The notes beneath the pieces are model-generated. The model did not search any database. It worked only from the letters and a program-made list of their open reading frames with translations, and was not told the origin of the DNA. Of a stretch of DNA of 64,000 bases, positions 32,480 through 41,720 are shown one piece after another (position 1 is the stretch's first letter; each line of letters starts with the position of its first letter). Source of the stretch: Pontibacter litorisediminis (GTDB taxonomy: Bacteria > Bacteroidota > Bacteroidia > Cytophagales > Hymenobacteraceae); NCBI RefSeq assembly GCF_029360645.1, contig NZ_JARDUA010000007.1, positions 186,001 to 250,000 on the forward strand, read 5' to 3'. The position numbers and the translations under genes are program-made.

Positions 32480-33610
32480 ATGAAAGGAGAAGTAAAGCTG
32501 GGCATACTGGGCGGCGGCCAACTGGGCCGCATGCTGATGCAGGCCGGGCTCGATTTTAACCTCTATACCCTGGTGCTGGACCCCGACGAGAACGCGCCCT
32601 GCAAAGACATCTGCCACGAGTTTTACGTGGGCAGCTTCCGCGATTTCGATACGGTGTATGAGTTCGGCAAGCAGTGCGACATCCTCACCATTGAGATTGA
32701 GCATGTGAACGCCGATGCGCTGGAGAAGCTGGAGCAGGAAGGCGTAAAAGTGTACCCGGACGCCAAAACCGTGCGTACCATCCAGGACAAAGGCCTGCAG
32801 AAGGAGTTTTACCGCCAGCACAACATTCCTACCTCTGATTTTATACTTCTGAAAGACAAACAGGAGTTGGAGCAAAGTATAGATTTCCTGCCGGCGTTCC
32901 AGAAGCTGCGGCGCGAGGGCTACGATGGCCGCGGCGTGACTCGCCTGACTGGCGAGGCAGACTTCGGAAAAGCCTTCGAGGAGCCGTCGGTATTGGAGAA
33001 ACTGGTGGATTTTGAGAAGGAGATTTCCGTGATCGTGGCCCGCAACGAAAGCGGCGAGGTTACGGCCTTCCCGGTGGTGGAACTGAGTTTCCACCCGGAG
33101 CACAACCTGGTGGACTCGCTGTTCGCGCCTGCCAATGTGCCCTACAAGCTGCAGCGCCATGCCATTGAGATTGCCACCCGCGTAATTGAGGCTTTCGGCA
33201 TGGTGGGTATACTTGCCGTGGAGATGTTCCTGACCAAGGACGGGCAGATTTTGGTGAACGAGGTGGCGCCGCGGCCGCATAACAGCGGGCACCATACCAT
33301 CAAGGCCAACTATACCTCGCAGTACGAGCAGCACCTGCGCGCGATCCTGAACCTGCCGCTAGGCTCTACCGAGATCCAAAGCGCTGCCGTAATGCTGAAC
33401 CTGCTGGGTGAGCCGGGCTATGACGGGGAAGCCAAGTATGAGGGGCTGCAAGAAGCACTAGCCGTGCCAGGCGTATACATCCATTTGTATGGTAAAAAAT
33501 ACACCCGCGCTGCCCGCAAAATGGGACACATCACGGTGCTGGGCAAAAACATAGAAGAGGCACAGCAATGTGCTGCGTCCGTTAAGAATGTTATCAAAGT
33601 AAAAGCATAA
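32480..33610 (+). CDS. purK: N5-carboxyaminoimidazole ribonucleotide synthase
   Basis: 376 residues, ATP-grasp family. [16 protein letters not shown] opens the N-terminal domain. The ATP-grasp body includes [45 protein letters not shown] and [26 protein letters not shown]. PurK uses ATP and bicarbonate to make N5-CAIR from AIR in purine synthesis. The stop codon is followed two bases later by the purE start, so the two are one operon. Confidence 0.96.
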   Translation: MKGEVKLGILGGGQLGRMLMQAGLDFNLYTLVLDPDENAPCKDICHEFYVGSFRDFDTVYEFGKQCDILTIEIEHVNADALEKLEQEGVKVYPDAKTVRTIQDKGLQKEFYRQHNIPTSDFILLKDKQELEQSIDFLPAFQKLRREGYDGRGVTRLTGEADFGKAFEEPSVLEKLVDFEKEISVIVARNESGEVTAFPVVELSFHPEHNLVDSLFAPANVPYKLQRHAIEIATRVIEAFGMVGILAVEMFLTKDGQILVNEVAPRPHNSGHHTIKANYTSQYEQHLRAILNLPLGSTEIQSAAVMLNLLGEPGYDGEAKYEGLQEALAVPGVYIHLYGKKYTRAARKMGHITVLGKNIEEAQQCAASVKNVIKVKA

Positions 33611-33612
33611 GT

Positions 33613-34140
33613 ATGGCTGAGGAAACTAGAAATACACAACCGCTGGTGGGCATTATCATGGGCAGCCAGTCTGACCTGAAGGTGATGGATGCCGCCGCCG
33701 AGATCCTGGAAACGCTGGGCGTACCGTTTGAGCTGACCATTGTATCGGCCCACCGCACGCCGCACCGCATGTTCGAATACGCCGAGAACGCGCGCAAGCG
33801 CGGCCTGAAGGTAATTATTGCCGGAGCGGGCGGGGCTGCGCACCTGCCAGGCATGGTGGCCTCTATTACCACGCTTCCGGTAATCGGGGTGCCTGTAAAA
33901 TCCTCGAATTCCATAGACGGTTGGGACTCGGTGCTAAGTATACTTCAGATGCCGGGTGGCATACCGGTGGCAACCGTTGCCCTGGATGGCGCTCTGAACG
34001 CTGGCATCCTTGCTGCCGAGATTATTGGTACCAACAGTCCGGCCGTGGCAGATAAGCTGGAGAAGTATAAAAACGGCCTGAAAGACAAGGTGATGCGCTC
34101 GGTGGAGGAGCTAAAGCGCGGAGACCGGGATCTGGATTAG
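33613..34140 (+). CDS. purE: N5-carboxyaminoimidazole ribonucleotide mutase
   Basis: 175 residues, class I Pur[30 protein letters not shown] (catalytic His) and [17 protein letters not shown] are the active-site blocks. [25 protein letters not shown] is also typical. It converts N5-CAIR from PurK to CAIR. Ends in a strong terminator. Confidence 0.97.
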   Translation: MAEETRNTQPLVGIIMGSQSDLKVMDAAAEILETLGVPFELTIVSAHRTPHRMFEYAENARKRGLKVIIAGAGGAAHLPGMVASITTLPVIGVPVKSSNSIDGWDSVLSILQMPGGIPVATVALDGALNAGILAAEIIGTNSPAVADKLEKYKNGLKDKVMRSVEELKRGDRDLD

Positions 34141-34166
34141 TAGCTTTTAGCCTGTTTGGTTTTGAG

Positions 34167-34198
34167 AGGAGCAGTTAAGTTAAGACTGCTCCTTTTTT
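34167..34198 (+). terminator. Terminator of purK-purE
   Basis: AGGAGCAGT (34167-34175) pairs with ACTGCTCCT (34185-34193), with a TTTTTT tract following on the plus strand. It marks the left edge of the polysaccharide locus. Confidence 0.92.
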
Positions 34199-34419
34199 AT
34201 GCTCTTTGTCATAGTACTATTTTCAACCGTTTCTTAGTCTCCAATTTTTATTCATTTACTAGGTTGTTTGGTATAACTGCTTGATAATTAGCATATGAAA
34301 TGTAATTGGGTATAAAATTTGATTGTGGTATTTTAACTAAAAAATTGCATTATTTTTAACTTTTAACTTGGTAGGCCGTTCAATGTTGACAACCTTTTCT
34401 TTTCAGATTTGCAGGGGAT

Positions 34420-35424
34420 ATGGAGGTAGTCAACAGAGTAGAGCGCTACAGTGGGCAAAGGTATGTACCGTCATCAGGGCGAAAAAATATACCTTTTATA
34501 CAGAGGGTTAAAAGAAGACTGGAGGGGGCTTTTAGTTACGGTACCCCAGAATTCTTCCTTTGGAAGAATAGTTATGCAAGGTTACTACAGGCAAAGCATT
34601 GCATTAAAGATTATGTTGTGCGGCCCCGGTACAAGGAAGTAGATTACCGGCAGGAGTTTCAGCAGGAGCTTACGTTTGTCTTGCCCTTCGCCTATTGGCA
34701 CTACCTGAACGGCACATTGGATAAGACCATCTCTTCGAAATATACCAGGGAGCTGTACTTTTTCAGTAAGAACCATGAAGAGAGGTATACGTTTAGGGTT
34801 GACCAACCTGATAAGGACTCGTATGTAATCCCGAACATGTATCATTGCCCTACCATGTCGTTTGATAAGTGGGCGCAGGTTCCGCTAAAAGAGCACTATC
34901 AGAACAACTTGTTCCTGTTTGGGAAGCCCTTGTTCATTATCGCGAACAAGTACAATACAGAATGGGGAAGGAACCCTATCAACTATTTCAGTATCCCTGT
35001 GCTAGATGAAGTGCTCTCAAAATTCAGCCAAAAGTACCAAATAATATACAACCGTCCGGGGCCGGGCTACATCGTGATGGACAACAGCAGTATACTGGAA
35101 CTGAAAGAGGCGGCGTTTATCCGGAAGTACTACCCGGATGTGATCTTAGCCGAGGATCTGTATCAGGCAAGTAAAGCGCATGTGAATAACTACAATCACT
35201 TCCAGTTGATGCTCTATGCCAACTGCGAACGCTTCTTATCGGTACACGGAGGAACAGCAGCCTTGGCAAGTTACTTTAAGGGAAAGAACACCATCCTTTC
35301 TAGGAGAGGCCACGAGCACAGGTACAATGAATTCAAAACAGTGTTTCCCGCTTTGTCTGGTGCAGAGATCTTCCATGCTAAAAATGATACAGAAGTGCTG
35401 GCGTACCTGGAGAAGCACTACTAA
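34420..35424 (+). CDS. Unassigned protein at the edge of the polysaccharide locus (possible glycosyltransferase)
   Basis: 334 residues, soluble, no signal peptide. It opens with a basic, low-conservation stretch and has aromatic-rich segments (FVLPFAYWHYLNG, YFFSKNHEERYTF). The C-terminal third (ERFLSVHGGTAALASYFKGKNTILSRRGHE) resembles the nucleotide-binding end of glycosyltransferases such as GT61 or fucosyltransferase-like enzymes; this is a weak analogy, not a family call. Upstream is 219 bp of unusually AT-rich DNA. The coding sequence is also lower in GC than neighbours and lacks AAGTAT words, which suggests acquisition. Its last four bases overlap the end of the convergent GT2 gene. 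Confidence 0.6.
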   Translation: MEVVNRVERYSGQRYVPSSGRKNIPFIQRVKRRLEGAFSYGTPEFFLWKNSYARLLQAKHCIKDYVVRPRYKEVDYRQEFQQELTFVLPFAYWHYLNGTLDKTISSKYTRELYFFSKNHEERYTFRVDQPDKDSYVIPNMYHCPTMSFDKWAQVPLKEHYQNNLFLFGKPLFIIANKYNTEWGRNPINYFSIPVLDEVLSKFSQKYQIIYNRPGPGYIVMDNSSILELKEAAFIRKYYPDVILAEDLYQASKAHVNNYNHFQLMLYANCERFLSVHGGTAALASYFKGKNTILSRRGHEHRYNEFKTVFPALSGAEIFHAKNDTEVLAYLEKHY

Positions 35425-36458
35425 ATATAAAAGTCTTTTTTATCGGCATCAACTGGCACAGCATGGGGCCTGATTCCCAGATCGTGCAAAGCGATCTTCG
35501 CCAGGATTCTAGCTGCTTTCAGGCACAGCCTTGTATTTACATGCATTTTCAGCGCCTTTGTTAGGTTGGCCTCCACATACTTTTTGTTGCCTGTTTTTTT
35601 CCAGAGCACATAGGCAACGTTCATTCCATAGTTGGCGAAGTTCTTCTGCGCGCGCTTCAGCACGCTTTTTCTATGTTCTGGGGGCAGGTGCTGCTGGATT
35701 AGCCGGAAGAGGTGAGAGATGTCCTCTAGGTATTCCCCTGTCAGGAACTTTACCCCGGAGATGGAGGCTGCATGTTTTCGGTACTCGGCTAGAACGCGCG
35801 AAGTGTGGGCCACGGGGTAATGTTTGGCAATGCGTACCCACATCTCCCAATCCTCTCCGTAGGTGATGCCGTAAAAGCAGCCAAGCTGCTCATAGACCTC
35901 GCGCTTCACGGTAATGGTGGCGTATTGGACGTGCTGCCTTTCGCTGATGCGGAGAAGCCAGTTGGGTAGCACCCCCCAGTGTGAGTCATCGTCCCGCACA
36001 TGTTTGGAGATAACATTGTTTTGCTCATCTATGTGCAGGTGCCGGCAAAAGGCGGCACCCGCTTCCGGGAATTCCTCAAACAGCCTTTGCATGGTGTTGT
36101 AATACCCGGGCCTGATGCGGTCATCGCCATGAAGCAGGTGTACCAGGTGCCCTCGCGCTCTGTTGATGCAGGTTTCAAAGTTGCGCAGGCTGCCCACGTT
36201 CTGGGGCTGCCGGTAGTAGCCTACTCGGCCTTGGCCAATCTCCTGTACGATTTTTTCTACGTCAGCATCGGTGCTGGCATCATCCACCACCTCGATCTGC
36301 ATTTCGGAGGCAGGCACCTTCTCTGCCAGAACACTCTCCAGGGTGTACACCAGGAACTCCGCACAGTTATAGACCGGGATCATGACCGACCATCTTGGCC
36401 GGTCGGCGGATGGTGGCAGTGCAGGAATTATCGGGGGAGAAGAGGGAATGCGTTCCAT
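35421..36458 (-). CDS. Family 2 glycosyltransferase
   Basis: 345 residues, GT-A fold. WSVMIPVYNCAEFLVYTLES (about 23-42), IEVVDDASTDADVE, NVGSLRNFETCINRA and HLLHGDDRIRPGYY (the DxD-type site as GDD) are the GT2 blocks. The C-terminal 100 residues are basic and helical. It is the last gene of the minus-strand polysaccharide operon, 64 bp after the deacetylase gene. The sugar is unknown. Confidence 0.9.
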   Translation of the reverse strand: MERIPSSPPIIPALPPSADRPRWSVMIPVYNCAEFLVYTLESVLAEKVPASEMQIEVVDDASTDADVEKIVQEIGQGRVGYYRQPQNVGSLRNFETCINRARGHLVHLLHGDDRIRPGYYNTMQRLFEEFPEAGAAFCRHLHIDEQNNVISKHVRDDDSHWGVLPNWLLRISERQHVQYATITVKREVYEQLGCFYGITYGEDWEMWVRIAKHYPVAHTSRVLAEYRKHAASISGVKFLTGEYLEDISHLFRLIQQHLPPEHRKSVLKRAQKNFANYGMNVAYVLWKKTGNKKYVEANLTKALKMHVNTRLCLKAARILAKIALHDLGIRPHAVPVDADKKDFYI

Positions 36459-36522
36459 GAGTAAGTAAGTAAAAGTGTATCAAGCTCCAATTTCATCCTT
36501 GTCTCAAGCAGTAGCTTGCTGC

Positions 36523-37542
36523 TTATGCCATCAGCCATTGCCGCATGTGGTGGTTAAGTTCTTCCCCGTTCCAGTTCTCTACCAGAAACCTGCCTAACCG
36601 GTAAGGCTCCGAATTTGGTTTAACAGGCCGGGAATCTGTCGTAAAGGCGGCTGTGAAGCCCATCTCTGCGGCCACTGCCATGGTATCTGGGCTATAGCTG
36701 CCGTAAGGGTACGCCAGCACGCGAACGCACTTTTGGCCTAATTCTTCCAGGAACTGCTTGTTTTCTACGATTTCCCGCTGTTGCATAGCCTTGGGGTGGG
36801 CGGCCAGGTCAGGGTGCGACACCGTGTGGGCGCCAAAGCTGAAGAGTTTGTTGCTGCCCAAGGCTAGTAGTTGTTCCGTGTTCATGCTGTGGGAGAGGGG
36901 CCGCGGACAAATATAAGTTACGCCAGCCCAAGCCTTGATTTGGGCGAGGTGCTCTTGTTGCCTGGGGTGGGGCAGGGGTTTTAACGCTTCCCACAACTGG
37001 AGGAACAATGCCGCTCTGGAAGAAGGCGGGGGCTGCACGTAGGCCTTCCATTGCCGGTGCTGCAGCTTTAAGCCTTCCGTGAGCTCCTTTTCCTCTCCAA
37101 GCTCCGCGGTGACCCGTGCGTTCTCAAGTGGTATACTGAAGGAAGAAGGTAGCTGTGGTGTATGCAGAATAATGCGCTCCAGTTCATCCCACCAAAACTC
37201 CGACTGCTGCCCCGCGTTTCCGGAGCAGGCAAAGAATGTGGCGGGCAGCTTATACTTTTCCAGCAGCGGCTTGGCAAACAGGAAATTGTCGACATACCCG
37301 TCATCAAAGGAAAGTGCCACACTTTTTCTGCGGAGCTTGTTGCTCACAAGATCCTCCGTTAGCTCTGGCAAGGGCATTACGCGCCATTTTCTGCTCAGGA
37401 GCTGGAGCTGTTCTTCGAAGTGCCCTGGGCTGACGGCCAACCTCCATATATCAGGCTCCAGCTCTGCCACACGGTGGTACATCAGCACCAAGGCTTTAGG
37501 CTCCAGTTGCTTTTTTACTTTATGTAGGAGACGCCGGATCAA
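36523..37542 (-). CDS. Polysaccharide deacetylase (NodB homology domain)
   Basis: 339 residues. ALVLMYHRVAE (about 17-27) and VALSFDDGYVDNFLFA (about 74-89) carry the MYH and FDDG motifs of carbohydrate esterase family 4. SFGAHTVSHPDLA holds the zinc histidines and VLAYPYGSYSPDT the later conserved block. A long insert (about 125-200) separates motif 2 from motif 3, as in several surface-glycan deacetylases. It overlaps the preceding glycosyltransferase-methyltransferase gene by 4 bp. It probably removes acetyl groups from the growing polymer or its precursor. Confidence 0.9.
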   Translation of the reverse strand: MIRRLLHKVKKQLEPKALVLMYHRVAELEPDIWRLAVSPGHFEEQLQLLSRKWRVMPLPELTEDLVSNKLRRKSVALSFDDGYVDNFLFAKPLLEKYKLPATFFACSGNAGQQSEFWWDELERIILHTPQLPSSFSIPLENARVTAELGEEKELTEGLKLQHRQWKAYVQPPPSSRAALFLQLWEALKPLPHPRQQEHLAQIKAWAGVTYICPRPLSHSMNTEQLLALGSNKLFSFGAHTVSHPDLAAHPKAMQQREIVENKQFLEELGQKCVRVLAYPYGSYSPDTMAVAAEMGFTAAFTTDSRPVKPNSEPYRLGRFLVENWNGEELNHHMRQWLMA

Positions 37543-39152
37543 CTTTTGATAGCCTTTACAGTGATTGTTACCTGGTAATGCGGGTCGTTATACTTGAGCT
37601 TGTCCAGCGGCACCTCCTGGAGCCCCATGCCGTAAAGAAATGCCGTGGCTGTGAAAACGTTTCCGTGCGGCTCCACCTCTGCGGTACATCCCGGGAAAGT
37701 CTCCTGGAGTAGCTTTTTTAGTGCTTTGTCTGTAAAGGACCAGTACCAGACATCCTCCCACTCCCCATAATCTATGGGCGTGATGTAAGGCACCGTGAGC
37801 AGCAGCGCTCCACCTGGTTTCAGGATGCGGTAGCAGGTGTGCAGAGCCTCCTTAAAGTCGTAGATCAGGTGCAGGGTCTGTGTCAGGATGAGGCAATCGA
37901 AGGTGTTGTCAGGGATATGGGGCGCGTTACTGATATCCCCGACCAGCGTTGCCTTTGGGTTGCCTTCACTTACGTGCAGTACATCGCTCTCTGTCACGTT
38001 GTCCGCTCCGTAGCGCATGGTATAGGCGTTATCGCCAATCTCCAGCACACGGCCCCGGACACAGTGCGCCTCCTGCTCCAGAAAGTTCTCAATGTAATAG
38101 CGGTCTACAGGGCCGCCCCGGTCATAGCCAAACTGCGTGCTCAAGGGCAGGTACCTGTTAAGATCACCCACCTTTACTTTGCCGGGAGGAGGGGTGCCTT
38201 GCCTGAACAGGAGGGACTTCAGCTTGTTCCTGATCCTGCCGGACGGGATGCGCTTTATTATTTCGTTCATAACAGCTATGGTGCTAGTGCTTTTGAAAAT
38301 GGTGTTCCAGGAGAGCTCAGGGTCATACTTGATCAGGTTGTAATACTCGTACAGGGAGAGTGACTTTTGCTTTTGCAGCTTCGTCAGAAGCTGTTCGGTG
38401 TAGTAATAGCGCCACGATGTCACCCCTTCCCGGTAGGCGCTGACCTCTTCCGGGCATTGCAGCAGCTTCCTCTGGCGCCTGAGTACCTTCATGGCGGTAA
38501 GCAGCATCAGAAGAACATTTCGGGATGTATTGGACGCGTGGAATCGATAAGCCGCCATCTTAGTGGGGTGGTGCAGCACAGGGTACTTCCGGGCGATCTT
38601 GAGGTAGAGGTCATACTCCTCACAGCCCCGCAGCGTGGGGTCGAACATAAATTCCTCAAGAACCTGCCGTCTGTACATCACCGTCGCATGCATGCCGATA
38701 TAATTGCCTTTCAGGAGGTGCATGTAATGGTGCTGGCGAACCATCCTCTCCTCCGACACCGCCTTTCCATCACCTTCGTATACTTTGTCGTGGCAGCCAG
38801 ACACAAAAGCCAGGTGCTGCTGTTGCTGCAGGTAGGTTAGGTTTGTGGCCACGGCCTCTTTGTAGAGGTAATCATCTGCATCCAGAAAAACCAAATACTC
38901 GCCCCTGCTGTAGCGTATACCCTTGTTGCGGGCGGCGGACGGGCCCCGGTTGTTCTGATAGTAATACCTTACGCCGGGGTTTTGCTTGGCCACCTGCCGG
39001 GTGTTGTCTGTTGAGCCGTCGTCTACAACCAGTATTTCAATATGGCTGTAAGACTGCTGGTACACACTATTCAAGGCCTCCTGTAGCAGGTGTCCATGGT
39101 TATAGCAGGGTATAACCACTGAAACGAGCGGGTGATGGGTAGGCAGCGCCAT
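37539..39152 (-). CDS. Fusion of family 2 glycosyltransferase and SAM methyltransferase
   Basis: 537 residues in two domains. Residues about 8-240 are GT2: VSVVIPCYNHGHLLQEALNS, ILVVDDGSTDNTRQVA, NRGPSAARNKGIRYSRG and YLVFLDADDYLY. Residues about 330-535 are a class I methyltransferase with motif I RGRVLEIGDNAYTMRYG (about 365), TLVGDISNAPHIPDNTFDCLILTQTLHL, and YRILKPGGALLLTVPYI. The block GYDRGGPVDRYYIENFL just before motif I is usual for glycan-associated methyltransferases. Coupling sugar addition and methylation in one protein suits chain capping. Gene gaps are 1 bp upstream and a 4-bp overlap downstream, so it is one transcript. Confidence 0.88.
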   Translation of the reverse strand: MALPTHHPLVSVVIPCYNHGHLLQEALNSVYQQSYSHIEILVVDDGSTDNTRQVAKQNPGVRYYYQNNRGPSAARNKGIRYSRGEYLVFLDADDYLYKEAVATNLTYLQQQQHLAFVSGCHDKVYEGDGKAVSEERMVRQHHYMHLLKGNYIGMHATVMYRRQVLEEFMFDPTLRGCEEYDLYLKIARKYPVLHHPTKMAAYRFHASNTSRNVLLMLLTAMKVLRRQRKLLQCPEEVSAYREGVTSWRYYYTEQLLTKLQKQKSLSLYEYYNLIKYDPELSWNTIFKSTSTIAVMNEIIKRIPSGRIRNKLKSLLFRQGTPPPGKVKVGDLNRYLPLSTQFGYDRGGPVDRYYIENFLEQEAHCVRGRVLEIGDNAYTMRYGADNVTESDVLHVSEGNPKATLVGDISNAPHIPDNTFDCLILTQTLHLIYDFKEALHTCYRILKPGGALLLTVPYITPIDYGEWEDVWYWSFTDKALKKLLQETFPGCTAEVEPHGNVFTATAFLYGMGLQEVPLDKLKYNDPHYQVTITVKAIKS

Positions 39153-39153
39153 G

Positions 39154-40461
39154 CTAGCTTCGCGTTGGGTTAAACAACTGACGCTGGTGCCGCTTATAGA
39201 AAATGAACCCCGAGAGCATCCCTTTCATCTCCGCCCAGATGGTGGAGGTGCGGGAAGTATACCTGGGGAATCCTTTCCGGATGAGCCCGATGTAAAACTT
39301 TGGCAATACCTGCAAAAGGTGCTGCCTGTAGCCTGCCTGCTTGTGCCGTTCCTGCTGCAGGAGGGCGGCCACGGTAAAGCCCCGCATGTAGTAGTAGAGC
39401 TGCCTCTTCAGGCCTTTGGTTTCCCGGCGGTGCTCATGGAACACAATAGCCCGTGGGTTATACTTTATCGTAAAGCCGGCAGAGAGTATTCTGTGCCACA
39501 TCTCTGAGTCACCGTTGCAGCCTGCTGCCCCTACATCGAGCAACTCATTAAAAAGCCCAACCTCCCTAAACACTGATTTTCGGAACGCCATGTTCGCGCC
39601 GGCTCCAATTTCCCAGACTGGGGGGCCGATCTCCATCGTGGCGCGCATAAACTCTGACGTATAGGTTTTGCCTGCGTAGCCCCGGTTAAAGCTCCAGTAC
39701 TTTTCAAAGTTTACCTGTGCCTTGGTCTGCAGTTGGGCTGCAATCACCAGCCCGGTCATGGCGGCCACCGCGGAATCCTGAAAAGTATGCCACACCCCAT
39801 AGGCCCACAGCGGATGCACTCTTACATCATCATCCACATAAGCCACAATTTCATTCTGGGCGTGCAGCAGGCCTGTGTTACGGGCGATATCCAGACCGGG
39901 TCTGAGTTCTCTGATATAAGTCACCTGTGCAAACTGGTTTACTACGTGTAGCGTCGTTTCATCGGCAGGTGCGTTATCAACTACCAGTATCTCCTGCGGC
40001 ACACACCTTAACCCCAACAGGTTCTGGAGGCATGTTTTAAGCTGGTCTGCCCTGTTGCGGGTGCAGATAATGGCAGAGACTGGAACCGAAGCAGGTATGG
40101 TTTCAGGGAGTATCGAGGCGAGGTGGTTCGCTAGCCACTCCGTCCAAAGCCCGAACTCCCTGCGTTGCAGCAGTAACTTCCAGCTTTGGTCCTGGGCCGG
40201 GTCAGAAGCTTTATTATACTGCTCTACAGCAGGCTGTATGGCTGCCGTAAACCTTGCCAGGTAAGCGTCGTCTGCCAAAACCTCGCCGGGCTTCAGGAAC
40301 AAATGCCCTAAGGCCAGGTCTTTCCACCAGTAGACCAGGTAGCTGCCCGACTGCCTCTCAGAGGCGGGTGCAGGTAAAGGAGACTGCCTGTCCAGGTGAA
40401 TATGGTGGATGTGATAGGCGGGATGCTGTGGCATAGGGTTACCTGCTTGGTTGTAGGGCAA
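39154..40461 (-). CDS. Family 2 glycosyltransferase with N-terminal extension
   Basis: 435 residues. An N-terminal region of about 130 residues has no motif that I recognise. The GT2 domain then shows VSAIICTRNRADQLKTCL, EILVVDNAPADETT, RELRPGLDIARNTGLLHA and IVAYVDDDVRVHP (DDD site), followed by WEIGAGANMAFRKSVF and GCNGDSEMWHRIL. The ATG at 40461 overlaps the end of wzt by 23 bp. An alternative ATG at 40434 (MPQHPAYHI) would leave a 4-bp gap, as elsewhere in this operon, and is quite possible. Confidence 0.87.
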   Translation of the reverse strand: MPYNQAGNPMPQHPAYHIHHIHLDRQSPLPAPASERQSGSYLVYWWKDLALGHLFLKPGEVLADDAYLARFTAAIQPAVEQYNKASDPAQDQSWKLLLQRREFGLWTEWLANHLASILPETIPASVPVSAIICTRNRADQLKTCLQNLLGLRCVPQEILVVDNAPADETTLHVVNQFAQVTYIRELRPGLDIARNTGLLHAQNEIVAYVDDDVRVHPLWAYGVWHTFQDSAVAAMTGLVIAAQLQTKAQVNFEKYWSFNRGYAGKTYTSEFMRATMEIGPPVWEIGAGANMAFRKSVFREVGLFNELLDVGAAGCNGDSEMWHRILSAGFTIKYNPRAIVFHEHRRETKGLKRQLYYYMRGFTVAALLQQERHKQAGYRQHLLQVLPKFYIGLIRKGFPRYTSRTSTIWAEMKGMLSGFIFYKRHQRQLFNPTRS

Positions 40462-41716
40462 TGGTTTTATTCTCTAACCGGAACGGGAACTGGGGGCGCA
40501 CAGCACCCCACCACTTCTCAAAGTAGTTCAGGCCTCCACGGTAATCCTCCACGTCAAAGGCCAGGCACTCCTCAAAGTAGAAGAGTTGTATGGAGACATC
40601 CCGGGCAACGTGGATGCTGATGTAGTAGGAGCCGTCGTTGAGGAAGTTGCCGGGAATCGTGCATTCTCCCTCCACAACTCCTTTTTGGCAGAGAGTAGCA
40701 GGAGAAAGCAGGTCAAAGATGCAGTCGCCGCTGTAGGAGAAAAGAACCAGCCCGACGCTGATGTTCACCTCCTCCAGCATGTTCCAGAACTGAAACTTCA
40801 CCGTGAGCGGTGTCCGCACATCAATGATGCCGTCCGAATGTTCCAGGTGAGGAATGACCTCAACCTGCTTAAAACGGACTTTATCGTTTCCGGGGGCCGC
40901 ATCGGCACTGCCCCAGCTTTGGTTGAGCTTAAACTTCTGCAGGCTGGCGATGTACTTGTTAACTACTGTAGAGGAAGGACCGATGTCCTGCATTTTTCCT
41001 TTTTTCAGCCAAAGGGCTCTGTCGCAGAGGGTGTTGATGGCTTGCATGTTATGGCTGACAAAGAGTATAGTGCGGCCTTCCGCCTGCGACACCTCCCGCA
41101 TCTTGCCCAGGCACTTCTTCTGAAAGTCGGCATCGCCAACCGCCAGCACCTCGTCTACAATCAGGATATCAGGCTCCAGATGAGCGGCCACGGCAAAAGC
41201 CAGGCGCACATACATCCCCGAGGAGTAGCGCTTTACCGGGGTGTCTATAAATTCCTCGATACCTGAGAAGGCCACGATCTCATCGAACTTGGCAGTTACC
41301 TCGGCTTTGCTCATGCCCAGGATGTAGCCGCTTATGTAGATGTTCTCGCGTCCGGTTAGCTCTTTGTTAAAGCCGGTACCAACTTCCAGCAGGCTGCTCA
41401 CCTTGCCTCTGCCCCTGACAGTGCCCGTGGTGGGCTTTATAATCCGGGAGATAATCTTCAGAAGGGTTGATTTGCCAGATCCGTTGCTGCCGACGATGCC
41501 GAGGGATTCCCCCTCCAGCACATCAAAGCTTACATCGCGCAGCGCCCAGATCGCATCTGTCAGCACTGACTCGTCCTGGTGAAAGAAAGGATCTCTCTTG
41601 CCCTTCACATACAGGTTCCACCACCGCTGCAGGTCTTGCCGGAAGGAGCCGGTGCCGATAGCGCCCAACTGGTACAGCTTGGAGAGGTTCTCTACCTGTA
41701 TGATCTTTTCTGCCAT
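40439..41716 (-). CDS. ABC transporter ATPase for O-antigen/capsule export (Wzt-like, with C-terminal domain)
   Basis: 425 residues. The ATPase domain (about 1-245) has Walker A GSNGSGKSTLLKII (about 72-85), signature KRYSSGMYVRLAFA (about 158-171), Walker B DILIVDEVLAVGD (about 181-193) and LFVSHNMQAIN. The SSGM signature is typical of the Wzt/TagH branch. A beta-rich C-terminal domain (about 270-420) corresponds to Wzt_C (KFQFWNMLEEVNISVGLVLFS). In E. coli O8/O9a such a domain recognises the capped polymer end. The permease gene ends 4 bp upstream. Acts at the cytoplasmic face with Wzm. Confidence 0.9.
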   Translation of the reverse strand: MAEKIIQVENLSKLYQLGAIGTGSFRQDLQRWWNLYVKGKRDPFFHQDESVLTDAIWALRDVSFDVLEGESLGIVGSNGSGKSTLLKIISRIIKPTTGTVRGRGKVSSLLEVGTGFNKELTGRENIYISGYILGMSKAEVTAKFDEIVAFSGIEEFIDTPVKRYSSGMYVRLAFAVAAHLEPDILIVDEVLAVGDADFQKKCLGKMREVSQAEGRTILFVSHNMQAINTLCDRALWLKKGKMQDIGPSSTVVNKYIASLQKFKLNQSWGSADAAPGNDKVRFKQVEVIPHLEHSDGIIDVRTPLTVKFQFWNMLEEVNISVGLVLFSYSGDCIFDLLSPATLCQKGVVEGECTIPGNFLNDGSYYISIHVARDVSIQLFYFEECLAFDVEDYRGGLNYFEKWWGAVRPQFPFRLENKTIALQPSR

Positions 41717-41720
41717 GGGT

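Noticed and set aside
32471..33334. 287-codon open frame antisense to purK
   Set aside because: purK is unambiguous on the plus strand, and the antisense frame has no recognisable domain.
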